From positions 62,001 to 126,000 of the forward strand of contig DASZKW010000036.1 in NCBI GenBank assembly GCA_035552775.1: 64,000 nucleotides of DNA. Reading direction: 5' to 3'. This document shows positions 35,044 to 43,158 of the stretch, piece by piece (the stretch's first letter is position 1; each line of letters begins with the position of its first letter). The position numbers and the translations under genes were made by a program. This stretch comes from DASZKW01 sp035552775 (lineage in GTDB: Bacteria > Actinomycetota > Acidimicrobiia > Acidimicrobiales > Palsa-688). The notes beneath the pieces were generated by a model. That model was given only the letters and a program-made list of their open reading frames with translations. It did no database searches and was not told where the DNA came from.

Positions 35044-36318
35044 TCAGGCCAAATGGTGCGCCCAGTTACGCGGCACGGTAACCACCTGCGCCGGCTCGAC
35101 GAGGTCCTCGGCCAGTTGTCGCGTCACGGGATAGTCGTCACCTTCGGGCACCACCAGGCGCAGGCGCGCCTGGCGTCCGTCGAGTAAGCGGTGGTCGGCG
35201 GCGGTTGGGACCAGGTCCAGGTCGACACCTATCGAGAAGACCACGACGATCGCTTCGCCGTCGCTGCCTTCTCCTGCGGCCGCCGCCGGCGCCGGCAGGC
35301 GCAGGTCGTCGACCGGGTCGATCGGCGGCCGGCGCTCCAGCCGGCGGGCACCGACGCTCTCGGGGTGGCACAGCACGAGCGACCTCAACCACCGCTCGGG
35401 CGCGAGCGTGTTGGCCGGGTGGCGTCGAGCGCCTGGGGCACGCCAACGGCGGACAAGGCCGACGACGTCATCCAGGGCATGGTCGCTGTCCTCCCCCGGT
35501 CGCAGCTCGATGCGCGCTTCTCGGTCGTGGCGCCCTACGCCCACCTCGAGGTGAAGGCCGTCGTCGACCCCGATGACGTCCCCGCCCCCGACGTCCCCGC
35601 CCCCGACGCCCCCGCCCCCGACGCCCCCGCCCCCGACGCCCCCGCCCCCGACGCCCCCGCCCCCGACGCCATCGCCAGAAGCGCCGACCTCACCACGACC
35701 CACGACGCGGGCGACCTCCAGTCCGAGCACCTCCCCGATAACGGCACCATGCTCGACGACAGGATCCACCCCGTGGGCGCTGAGCATGTCGATCACGCGC
35801 CGAATCTCCTCCGGTACGGGTGCCGGCGTGGGAAACTCCAACGGGCGGGCACGACCGACGGTATGGCCCTCCACCAGCCAGACGCAGGGCGCGAGACGAA
35901 ACTGTGTCGCCCTGCGGGCCATGACCCCCGCCGCCCAAGCACCGTCGCGGCTGCCATCGCCACCGCCGCGGCCGCCCATGGCACCGCCGCGATCGGCTCC
36001 CCCGCCCCCCGCCCGCCGCCGGCCGGCGGGTTTCCCCCGTTCGACCAGGACGTCCAGTTGCCCGATGCCGTGGCGGAGCGCCCAGGCCATCGCTGCGCCG
36101 AAGCCGGCGACGGATCCGTCGTCGACCAGCGCCCAGCCGCGCCCGATACCGGGTTGCCAGAGGGTGGCACCTCCGCGCAGCCGCCCCTCGACCCGGCCGG
36201 CGCCCTGGGTATGCGGACCCCACTGGTCGCGCACCAAGGCCCGCAGCTTGGCCTGGCGGAGCCGGGTGTAGCTGTCGTCGGCCAGAGCCTGGCTAGCCAA
36301 ACCCCGTGAGCCCGGCAC
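35044..36318 (-). CDS. Hypothetical protein with Gly-rich repeat tract, function unknown
   Basis: Unrecognised 424-residue protein. The N-terminal part (about 1-75) has SYTRLRQAKLRALVRDQWGP and ALVDDGSVAGFGAAMAWALR. The middle has FRLAPCVWLVEGHTVGRARP and EEIRRVIDMLSAHGVDPVVE. Between about residues 215 and 250 lies a (GGGGV)n tract coded by a 15-bp minisatellite. The C-terminus ends VPEGDDYPVTRQLAEDLVEP followed by AQVVTVPRNW. No signal peptide or membrane helix is seen. The start GTG 36318 lies 14 bp after the rpmE stop, so it is probably cotranscribed with rpmE. Codon use fits a real gene on this strand, but its function is unknown. Confidence 0.6.
   Translation of the reverse strand: MPGSRGLASQALADDSYTRLRQAKLRALVRDQWGPHTQGAGRVEGRLRGGATLWQPGIGRGWALVDDGSVAGFGAAMAWALRHGIGQLDVLVERGKPAGRRRAGGGGADRGGAMGGRGGGDGSRDGAWAAGVMARRATQFRLAPCVWLVEGHTVGRARPLEFPTPAPVPEEIRRVIDMLSAHGVDPVVEHGAVIGEVLGLEVARVVGRGEVGASGDGVGGGGVGGGGVGGGGVGGGGVGGGDVGGGDVIGVDDGLHLEVGVGRHDREARIELRPGEDSDHALDDVVGLVRRWRAPGARRHPANTLAPERWLRSLVLCHPESVGARRLERRPPIDPVDDLRLPAPAAAAGEGSDGEAIVVVFSIGVDLDLVPTAADHRLLDGRQARLRLVVPEGDDYPVTRQLAEDLVEPAQVVTVPRNWAHHLA
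35579..35670. repeat. In-frame 15-bp minisatellite
   Basis: About six copies of CCCGCCCCCGACGCC inside the hypothetical gene encode a Gly-Gly-Gly-Gly-Val type tract on the minus strand. As the unit is a multiple of three, copy-number change would not shift the frame. Confidence 0.8.
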
Positions 36319-36332
36319 CGCCGCTCGGTTGG

Positions 36333-36542
36333 TTACTTCTTGTTGCGCCGGCCGTAGCGGCGCTCGAAGCGCTCGACGCGGCCGCCCGTGTCCACCAGCT
36401 TCTGCTTGCCGGTGTAGAAGGGATGGCACTCGCTGCACAACTCGGTATGAAGCTCGGGCTTGGTCGAGCGGGTCGTGAAGGTGTTGCCGCACGAGCAGGT
36501 CACGCGAGCGGTTATGTACTGGGGATGGGTGTCTGTCTTCAT
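36333..36542 (-). CDS. rpmE: 50S ribosomal protein L31, zinc-binding type
   Basis: A 69-residue protein, MKTDTHPQYITARVTCSCGN at the start, then LHTELCSECHPFYTGKQKLV. The zinc-ligand cysteines (C16, C18, C36, C39) are intact, so this is the C+ paralogue used in zinc-replete cells. ATG 36542 has AGGAG 6 nt upstream and is preferred over the adjacent ATG 36545. It follows rho with an 85-bp gap, as in other Actinobacteria. Confidence 0.97.
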   Translation of the reverse strand: MKTDTHPQYITARVTCSCGNTFTTRSTKPELHTELCSECHPFYTGKQKLVDTGGRVERFERRYGRRNKK

Positions 36543-36627
36543 CATTTGCTCCTGTTCGGGAAGGAGAACGGCCGCAGCCCACCGGTTGTTCCCCGCCGCG
36601 CCACCGGTCCCGAGCGTAGTGCCACCC

Positions 36628-38526
36628 TCACACGCCGGGCGCCGGCGTCTTGGCGATCTCGGCGAGGAACTCGTCGTTGCTCCTCGTCGACTTGATCTTC
36701 TCCATGAGCAACTCGAGTCCCGCGGCCGAGCTTCCCTCGCCGCCGAGGGCGTTGAGGACGCGGCGCAGCTTCCACACCTGCTGGAGCTGGGCACGGTCGA
36801 AGAGCAACTCCTCGTGACGGGTCGATGACCCGTTCACTTCGATGGCGGGGTAGACCCGGCGCTCGGCGAGGCGGCGGTCCAGGCGCAACTCCATGTTGCC
36901 GGTGCCCTTGAACTCCTCGAAGATCACCTCGTCCATCCGGCTGCCCGTCTCGACCAGAGCCGTGGCCAGGATAGTGAGCGACCCACCCTCCTCGATGTTG
37001 CGGGCGGAGCCGAAGAACTTCTTGGGCGGGTACAGAGCACCGGTGTCGATCCCGCCCGACATGATGCGTCCACTGGTCGGCTGCGCCAGGTTGTAGGCGC
37101 GTGCCAGGCGGGTGATGCCGTCGAGCACGATGACCACGTCGCGGCCCGCCTCCACCAGCCGTTTGGCGCGCTCGATCGCCAGCTCGGCCACCTGGGTGTG
37201 TTCTTCGGAGGGCCGGTCGAAGGTCGAGGCCACGACCTCACCCTTCACCGACCTGCGCATGTCGGTGACCTCCTCGGGGCGCTCGTCGACAAGCAGGACC
37301 ATCAGGTGGACGTCGGGATTGTTGGCCTCGATGGAGTGGGCGATCTGCTTGAGAACCGTCGTCTTGCCTGCCTTGGGTGGCGACACGATCAACCCGCGCT
37401 GGCCCTTGCCGATCGGGGAGATGAGGTCGACTATGCGAGCGGTCATGTTGGCCGGATCCCCTGGGACCTCGAGACGCAGCTTGTGGTCGGGGAACAGAGG
37501 CGTCAAGTCCTCGAATCGGGGCCGGTTGCGGGCCTCTTCAGCCGTCAGCCCCCCGATTGTGTCGATGCGCAGCAACGCCGGGTACTTTTCGGTGCTGCCC
37601 GCTGGCCGCGCCGTGCCCTCCACGTGGTCGCCTTTTCGGAGGGCGAAGCGCCGGACCTGGCTGATCGACACGTATACGTCGTCGGGACCGGCGAGAAACC
37701 CAGCGGTGCGCAAGAAACCGTAACCCTCGTCGCGCAGGTCGAGGAAGCCCTTCACATCGACCGCCTCACCGGAGAGCGTTTGCTCGGGTGCTCCCCCTGG
37801 GCCCTGCAGATCCCGCTCTCCCCTCTCGGAGCGGTCACGGCCCCGGCGCCGGCGGTTGCGGCGGTTGCCCGGCTCCCCGTCGAAGCGGGCGGCGCGGTCA
37901 CCGTTTTGGTCTCGAGGCGTGCCACTTTGGTCCCGGGGTGCCCCGCCCTGATCACGGTCACTACCGTTGCGATCACGGGGCGGCGGAGGGGATGGCCGGA
38001 ACCCCTGATGAGACCTGTCGTCGCCTTCGTCGTCGGCGCGAGGGGCCGATGTCCGCTCGACAGGATCGCCCTCCACGGGCTGCCTGGGCGCAGAGCCTTG
38101 TGGCGACTGGGCGCCGGTGGAGTCCGATCGCGCTCCAGTGGCGGCGCGGGCAGGAGCGGAAGGCGGGGCAGGGGAAGAGGCGGGGGTGCGACCGTCACTA
38201 TCCACGTCGAGGCCGAGCTGACCGGCGCCCGGCTCTACGTCCAGTTCGGCGCCGGCGCCATCCGGAGCCTCCGCATGTTCAGACGCGGCGGGCCCGGGGT
38301 CTGCCCCCGCCACCTTGCGCGCCCGGGTGCGCTTCGGCTTCTCGGTCACCGGATCGGCTGAGGAGTCGACGTCACCCTCCACGCCGGTGGCCCGCAAGAT
38401 CTGGCCGATCAGGTCCGCCTTCTTGGCACGGGTGGTGGGCTTGGTCCCGAGGGCGTCGGCGATGGCGAACAGCTCCTCTCGCTCCTTGGCCTCCAGGACC
38501 GAGCGCTCGAGCTGCAAATCGCTCAT
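36628..38526 (-). CDS. rho: Transcription termination factor Rho
   Basis: Rho is a hexameric RNA helicase that ends transcription. The 632-residue protein has the N-terminal helix bundle (about 1-50, ADALGTKPTTRAKKADLIGQ), then a disordered insert of nearly 190 residues rich in Arg, Asp, Gly and Pro with RDQ-G repeats. The RNA-binding cold-shock domain follows (GFLDLRDEGYGFLRTAGFLA). The ATPase has PPKAGKTTVLKQIA near 382, LLVDERPEEVTDM and GGSLTILATALVETGSRMDE. The long charged insert is typical of high-GC Actinobacteria. Confidence 0.97.
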   Translation of the reverse strand: MSDLQLERSVLEAKEREELFAIADALGTKPTTRAKKADLIGQILRATGVEGDVDSSADPVTEKPKRTRARKVAGADPGPAASEHAEAPDGAGAELDVEPGAGQLGLDVDSDGRTPASSPAPPSAPARAATGARSDSTGAQSPQGSAPRQPVEGDPVERTSAPRADDEGDDRSHQGFRPSPPPPRDRNGSDRDQGGAPRDQSGTPRDQNGDRAARFDGEPGNRRNRRRRGRDRSERGERDLQGPGGAPEQTLSGEAVDVKGFLDLRDEGYGFLRTAGFLAGPDDVYVSISQVRRFALRKGDHVEGTARPAGSTEKYPALLRIDTIGGLTAEEARNRPRFEDLTPLFPDHKLRLEVPGDPANMTARIVDLISPIGKGQRGLIVSPPKAGKTTVLKQIAHSIEANNPDVHLMVLLVDERPEEVTDMRRSVKGEVVASTFDRPSEEHTQVAELAIERAKRLVEAGRDVVIVLDGITRLARAYNLAQPTSGRIMSGGIDTGALYPPKKFFGSARNIEEGGSLTILATALVETGSRMDEVIFEEFKGTGNMELRLDRRLAERRVYPAIEVNGSSTRHEELLFDRAQLQQVWKLRRVLNALGGEGSSAAGLELLMEKIKSTRSNDEFLAEIAKTPAPGV

Positions 38527-38777
38527 TTAGTACCTCATTCGTGCTTATCCGCTCGGGCCGCCGCGAAACGCGGGTGGGCGACTGGACAACAGGGGGGAAA
38601 GAGAACCAGCGGCGTGCACCGAACAACGGCTACGCGCTCGGGGCTCGGGGACCAAGTCCCGGGGCCAGACAGCAGCTCGCCCTCTACGGCGACCGTCACC
38701 CACTCTAGCGGCGCGCGGGCCGTTTCGCACGCGGGCCCCGCGACCGGCGGGCCCGACGCGCCGGCGGTCCTGGCCGG
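38527..38777. other. rho leader / thrC-rho gap (251 bp)
   Basis: No gene is visible. In mycobacteria thrB lies between thrC and rho; here nothing coding remains. TAGAGT on the minus strand (38707-38702) is a possible -10 box, which would give rho a leader of about 170 nt. Long rho leaders are often used for autoregulation; this is inference. Confidence 0.35.
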
Positions 38778-39896
38778 TCACAGACCGAGCTCGGCTCGCA
38801 CGGATCTGATGTCAGCGTCGACAGGGGTGGGAACGACTATCTGGCCGATGGCTATGTCGGGGTCCTTCAGGCCGTGACCGGTGAGGACGCAGACCACCGT
38901 GGACCCGGGTGGAGCCCCCACCTTGAGCAGGCCGGCCACGGAGGCGGCGGACGCCGGCTCGCAGAACACCGACTCCTGCTCGGCGAGGTAGCGGTACGCG
39001 TCGAGGATCTCCGCGTCGGTCACCGCCGCGATACCACCCCCTGACTCGCTGGCCGCCGCAGTGGCGCCATACCAAGACGCGGGCCTGCCGATCCGGATGG
39101 CGGTGGCTACCGTCTCTGGGGATTCGATGGGGTGACCGGCAACGATCGGCGCGGCACCAGCGGCCTGGAAGCCGAGCATCCTCGGCAGCCTGGTCACCCG
39201 ACCGGCGTCCTGGTACTCGCGATAGCCCTTCCAGTAGGCGGTGATGTTGCCGGCGTTGCCCACCGGGATGCAGTGAAGGTCGGGGGCGTCACCCAAGACG
39301 TCTACCACCTCGAATGCCCCGGTCTTCTGGCCTTCTATTCGATGCGGGTTGATCGAGTTGACAACCGTCACCGGTGCGTGTTCCCCGAGCGCCCGCACGA
39401 GGTCCAAAGCGGCATCGAAGTTCTCCCGGATCTGCAGCACCCGAGCTCCGTGGATGAGGGCTTGGGCCAGCTTGCCGAGCGCTATGTAGCCGTCGGGAAT
39501 GAGCACCGCGCACGTGAGCCCGGCGCGCGCGGCGTAGGCGGCGGCAGAGGCCGATGTGTTGCCGGTGCTGCCGCAGACAACGGCCTTCGCCCCCTCCTCG
39601 ACCGCCTTGGAGATGGCCACCGTCATGCCCCGGTCCTTGAACGAGCCGGTAGGGTTCGCGCCTTCGACCTTCAGCCACACCCGTGCCCCGACCCGTTCCG
39701 AAAGGCGGGGGGCCCTGAGCAGGGGGGTGGCTCCCTCGAGGAGGGTGACCACCGGGGTGCGGGCGGTGACGGGGAGAAAGTCCCGGTACTCCTCGATGAC
39801 CCCCCGCCAGCGGAGGGTTGCCTTCCGGTCGCTCGTGCCGGTCGGGTCGCTGGTGCCGGTCGGTTCGCTCCCGTGGTCGCTCCCCAGACCGCTCAC
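38778..39896 (-). CDS. thrC: Threonine synthase
   Basis: ThrC converts O-phosphohomoserine to threonine with PLP. The 372-residue protein has the PLP lysine K87 in NPTGSFKDRGM, GSTGNTSASAAAYAARAG, and PVGNAGNITAYWKGYREY. The start GTG 39896 overlaps the hom stop (GTGA). The first 25 residues (TGTSDPTGTSDR) come from an 18-bp duplicated unit and are probably dispensable. No thrB is next to it. Confidence 0.96.
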   Translation of the reverse strand: MSGLGSDHGSEPTGTSDPTGTSDRKATLRWRGVIEEYRDFLPVTARTPVVTLLEGATPLLRAPRLSERVGARVWLKVEGANPTGSFKDRGMTVAISKAVEEGAKAVVCGSTGNTSASAAAYAARAGLTCAVLIPDGYIALGKLAQALIHGARVLQIRENFDAALDLVRALGEHAPVTVVNSINPHRIEGQKTGAFEVVDVLGDAPDLHCIPVGNAGNITAYWKGYREYQDAGRVTRLPRMLGFQAAGAAPIVAGHPIESPETVATAIRIGRPASWYGATAAASESGGGIAAVTDAEILDAYRYLAEQESVFCEPASAASVAGLLKVGAPPGSTVVCVLTGHGLKDPDIAIGQIVVPTPVDADIRSVRAELGL

Positions 39897-41200
39897 GGCC
39901 CGATCACCCGGATGAGCCCGCCGATGCGGTGGACCACGTCGAGTTGGCGCAACTCGTGCAGGCACGCCTGCACGTTGCGCTCGAATGAGGGATGGGTCAC
40001 GAACACGAGGCGCGCGCCGTCGCCGTCGGCGTCGCCCGAGGCCTCCTGCTCCATGGAACGCACCGACACCTGGTGCCGGCCGAGGACGCCGGACACGGCG
40101 TGAAGCACGCCGGGGCGATCGGCGACCTGGAGGCTCAGGTAGTACGCCGAGGTGAGGTCGTCGATGGGCCGGAGGATCGCCTGACGGAGGGCGACCGTGC
40201 GACCCGCTCCCCCGACGCTCAGATTGTGAGCGGCATCGAGGAGGTCGCCGAGCACGGCACTGGCGGTAGGCATGCCACCTGCGCCGCGCCCCAGGAGCAT
40301 GAGGTCACCAAGCGCCTCACCCTCGATGAATACCGCGTTGAACGAGTCACGCACCGACGCCAACGGGTGGTTGCCGGGAACCATCGCCGGGTGGACCCTC
40401 ACGGCGACCGACGTGGTGCCGTCGACTTCGTCGGCGTCGACTATTGCCAGCAGTTTGATGGTGTAGCCGAGCCGGCGGGCGACGGCGATGTCTTCGGGGG
40501 TGACGGCGTCGATGCCTTCCCGATAGACGTCGCCTGCCACCACTCGCACGCCGAAGGCGACGTTGGCGAGGATTGCCGCCTTGGCGGCGGCGTCGAACCC
40601 TTCGACGTCAGCGGTCGGGTCCCGTTCCGCGTACCCGAGCCCCTGGGCCTCGGCCAGGGCGTCATGGTAGGAAGCTGACGCCTCGGTCATGCGGGTGAGG
40701 ATGAAGTTGGTGGTGCCGTTGACGATGCCCATGACCCGCCTGATGCGCTCACCCGCCAGCGACTCGCGCAGAGGACGGATGAGCGGGATACCGCCGGCGA
40801 CCGACGCCTCGAAGAGGAGGTCGACGCCAGCGTTCGCCGCCGCCTCGAACAGCTCGGACCCGCAGTTGGCGAGCAGCTCCTTGTTCGCCGTGACCACAGG
40901 CTTGCCCGACTTGAGGGCATCGAGGACGAGGCTGCGGGCCGGTTCTATCCCACCGATCACCTCGACTATGAGGTCGATGTCGGGCTCGGAGACGACGGCG
41001 CGCGCGTCGGTCGTGAGAACACCGGCTGGGAGGTCCACCTCGCGTTCGCGAGCCAGGCTGCGCACTGCCACAGCGGCCAGCTCCAACTCGAGGCCGGTGC
41101 GGGCGAAAATCCGGCCGGCGTCGGTCGCCAACAGGCGCGCCAAGGCGCTACCGACGTGGCCGCACCCGAGGAGCCCTACGCGAAACGGCGGGCGCGGCAT
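39893..41200 (-). CDS. hom: Homoserine dehydrogenase with ACT domain
   Basis: The enzyme reduces aspartate semialdehyde to homoserine with NAD(P)H. The 435-residue protein has the nucleotide site RVGLLGCGHVGSALARLL (7-24), the catalytic region VNGTTNFILTRM and EGFDAAAKAAILANVAFG. A C-terminal ACT domain (LQVADRPGVLHAVSGVLGRH) likely gives feedback inhibition by threonine. ATG 41200 is preferred over TTG 41206. It is coupled to thrC and lies 78 bp after lysA. Confidence 0.96.
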   Translation of the reverse strand: MPRPPFRVGLLGCGHVGSALARLLATDAGRIFARTGLELELAAVAVRSLAREREVDLPAGVLTTDARAVVSEPDIDLIVEVIGGIEPARSLVLDALKSGKPVVTANKELLANCGSELFEAAANAGVDLLFEASVAGGIPLIRPLRESLAGERIRRVMGIVNGTTNFILTRMTEASASYHDALAEAQGLGYAERDPTADVEGFDAAAKAAILANVAFGVRVVAGDVYREGIDAVTPEDIAVARRLGYTIKLLAIVDADEVDGTTSVAVRVHPAMVPGNHPLASVRDSFNAVFIEGEALGDLMLLGRGAGGMPTASAVLGDLLDAAHNLSVGGAGRTVALRQAILRPIDDLTSAYYLSLQVADRPGVLHAVSGVLGRHQVSVRSMEQEASGDADGDGARLVFVTHPSFERNVQACLHELRQLDVVHRIGGLIRVIGP

Positions 41201-41278
41201 GGACAAGAGGCTAGTAGCCGGTCCCCGGGCGCCCCCCGCGCCGGCCGCCGCTCACCGGCCGCCGCACCCGGCCGGCGA

Positions 41279-42604
41279 TCACCGGTCGAGGACCAGGAGA
41301 TCTGCGTAGGTCTCCCGCCGCACCACCACCCGCCACCCGCCGTCCCGGGCGAACACGATCGGCGGCCTGGGCACCTTGTTGTAGGTCGAAGCCATCGAGT
41401 GGCCGTACGCGCCGGTCACGGGGGTGGCGAGAACGTCGTTGACGGCGAGGTCGGCGGGGAGGTGGGCGTTGCGAACTATCACGTCGCCCGACTCGCAGTG
41501 CTTGCCGACCACGTCAGCGACGAGGGGGCGGCCGGCCCCGACATCCCTTGGCAAGAAGGCCTCGTACCCGCTCCCGTAGAGCACCGGGCGCGGGTTGTCG
41601 CTCATCCCGCCATCGACGCTCACGTAGGTGCGCAGCCCCGCGATCCGCTTGATGGTGCCCACCGTGTAGCAGGTGACCGCCGCCGCGGCCACTATGGCGC
41701 GACCGGGCTCGGCGGTGATGCGCACGGCGGGATCGATACCCGCCGAGCGGCAGGCGGCGCGCAGCGTCGAGGCCCAGTCGCTCATCGACGGGCTCTCCTC
41801 CCCGTCGACGTAGGCCACGCCGAGGCCCCCGCCGACGCATAGCTCGTCGAGCCCGAGACCCTCGAAGAACGGTGCCACCACGTCGATGGCCCGGGCGAAG
41901 GACCCCAGGGCGAAGACCTGGGAGCCGATGTGGAGGTGGATGCCGACCAGGCGGGCAGGGCTGTCGGGGCGCGACAGCCTGGCGACGGCTTCGGCGGCGG
42001 CGCCGGTGGACATACCGAATCCGAACTTCGAGTCGTCCTGGCCGGTCCTGACGAACTCGTGGGTGTGGGCTTCCACGCCGGGAGTGACCCGTAACAGGAC
42101 GGTGGGCACCACCCCGAGAGCCGGCGCTATGCGCTCGATCCGGTCGATCTCGTCGAAGGAGTCCACCACCACGCGCCCCACGCCGGCGCGCAGGCCGGCT
42201 ACCAGCTCGGCGTCGGACTTGTTGTTGCCGTGCAGCACCAGCCGCCCCGGTGGCATGCCGCCGGCGAGGGCAACGTGAAGCTCGCCACCGGTCGACACGT
42301 CCATCGCCATACCCTCGTCGGCGACCAGCCGGGCCATCTCCCGGCACAAGAAGGCCTTGGATGCGTAGGCGACGCCGTCGCCCCAAGCCTCGCGTGCCTG
42401 GCGGCAGCGCCGGCGAAGGTGCTCCTCGTCGTAGACGAAAACCGGGGTCCCCACCTCGGCGCACAGGTCGACCAGGTCGACACCTGCGATGGCCAAGCGG
42501 CCGTGGCGTACCTCGGCGCCGTCAGGCAGCAGGGCGGCCGGCAAGGGCGCGCTGCGGTCGAAGCCCACGGCGGTGGGATCGGCTGGCGCCGGGTCGGGCA
42601 ACAC
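41279..42604 (-). CDS. lysA: Diaminopimelate decarboxylase
   Basis: LysA makes L-lysine from meso-diaminopimelate. The 441-residue protein is a type III PLP barrel enzyme with the PLP lysine K83 in AYASKAFLCREM, HIGSQVF, and PGRAIVAAAAV. The C-terminal domain has CESGDVIV with the catalytic Cys and GAYGHSMASTYN. GTG 42604 is the likely start. It heads the lysA-hom-thrC group and follows the response-regulator gene by 6 bp. Confidence 0.96.
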   Translation of the reverse strand: MLPDPAPADPTAVGFDRSAPLPAALLPDGAEVRHGRLAIAGVDLVDLCAEVGTPVFVYDEEHLRRRCRQAREAWGDGVAYASKAFLCREMARLVADEGMAMDVSTGGELHVALAGGMPPGRLVLHGNNKSDAELVAGLRAGVGRVVVDSFDEIDRIERIAPALGVVPTVLLRVTPGVEAHTHEFVRTGQDDSKFGFGMSTGAAAEAVARLSRPDSPARLVGIHLHIGSQVFALGSFARAIDVVAPFFEGLGLDELCVGGGLGVAYVDGEESPSMSDWASTLRAACRSAGIDPAVRITAEPGRAIVAAAAVTCYTVGTIKRIAGLRTYVSVDGGMSDNPRPVLYGSGYEAFLPRDVGAGRPLVADVVGKHCESGDVIVRNAHLPADLAVNDVLATPVTGAYGHSMASTYNKVPRPPIVFARDGGWRVVVRRETYADLLVLDR

Positions 42605-42610
42605 CAGCGG

Positions 42611-42997
42611 TCAGGCGAGGGGATCGCTACGGCGCGCCACCAGGTCGGCCACCCGGTCGAGCAGGTCAAGGGGGTCGAACGGCTTGGTGACGTACTCGTC
42701 GGCCAGGTCCTTGCCGGCGACGATGTCCGACGCCTGGGCCTTCGCCGACAGCAGAACGATGGGAAGGGTCCGGGTGGCGGGATCGGCTCGCAGGCGCCTC
42801 GCCACCTCCAGCCCGTCGGTACCAGGCATCATCACGTCCAGGACGACGGCATCGGGATGCTCGTCGCGCGCCCGGCGGACCGCCTGTTCGCCGTCGGTCG
42901 CGGTGAGGACCCGGTACCCCTCCATTTCGAAATTCACCTGAAGGAGCTTGACGATCACAGGGTCGTCGTCGACCACCAGAACGGTACCGTCGGTCAC
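42611..42997 (-). CDS. Single-domain response regulator (CheY-like)
   Basis: A 128-residue receiver domain: VLVVDDDPVIVKLLQVNFEM with the acidic pair, phospho-acceptor Asp in DAVVLDVMMPGTDGLEVARR, LLSAKA and the KPFDPLDLLD lysine. There is no output domain. GTG 42997 with GGGCGG upstream is the start; the longer frame extends antisense through the tRNA gene and is false. No histidine kinase is adjacent, so the partner is unknown. It is coupled to lysA by position only. Confidence 0.93.
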   Translation of the reverse strand: MTDGTVLVVDDDPVIVKLLQVNFEMEGYRVLTATDGEQAVRRARDEHPDAVVLDVMMPGTDGLEVARRLRADPATRTLPIVLLSAKAQASDIVAGKDLADEYVTKPFDPLDLLDRVADLVARRSDPLA

Positions 42998-43054
42998 CCG
43001 CCCATCGTAGGCGCGGGGCGCCCATGGCCTATGCTTCGCCCCGCGCCAACACGC

Positions 43055-43126
43055 GCCCTCGTAGCTCAGGGGATAGAGCACCGGCCTCCGGAGCCGGGTG
43101 CGCAGGTTCGAATCCTGTCGAGGGCA
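43055..43126 (+). tRNA. tRNA-Arg (anticodon CCG)
   Basis: A cloverleaf is evident. The acceptor GCCCTCG pairs with CGAGGGC (43119-43125), with A as discriminator. The D arm is GCTC-AGGGGATA-GAGC. The anticodon stem CCGGC/GCCGG holds loop CTCCGGA, giving anticodon CCG. The T arm is GCAGG-TTCGAAT-CCTGT. The 3' CCA is not encoded. It reads CGG codons, frequent in this genome. No integrase or duplicated tRNA end is seen nearby. Confidence 0.96.
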
Positions 43127-43158
43127 CGCCACGCCAGCCACGCCGCGCGACCCGTTCG

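Noticed and set aside
35191..36309. Rightward frame with repeated APDAP residues
   Set aside because: It is opposite the leftward hypothetical gene, which has better composition, a position after rpmE and non-repetitive conserved-looking segments.
43055..43126. Attachment site of an integrated element at tRNA-Arg
   Set aside because: No integrase, no repeated tRNA 3' end and only housekeeping genes follow.
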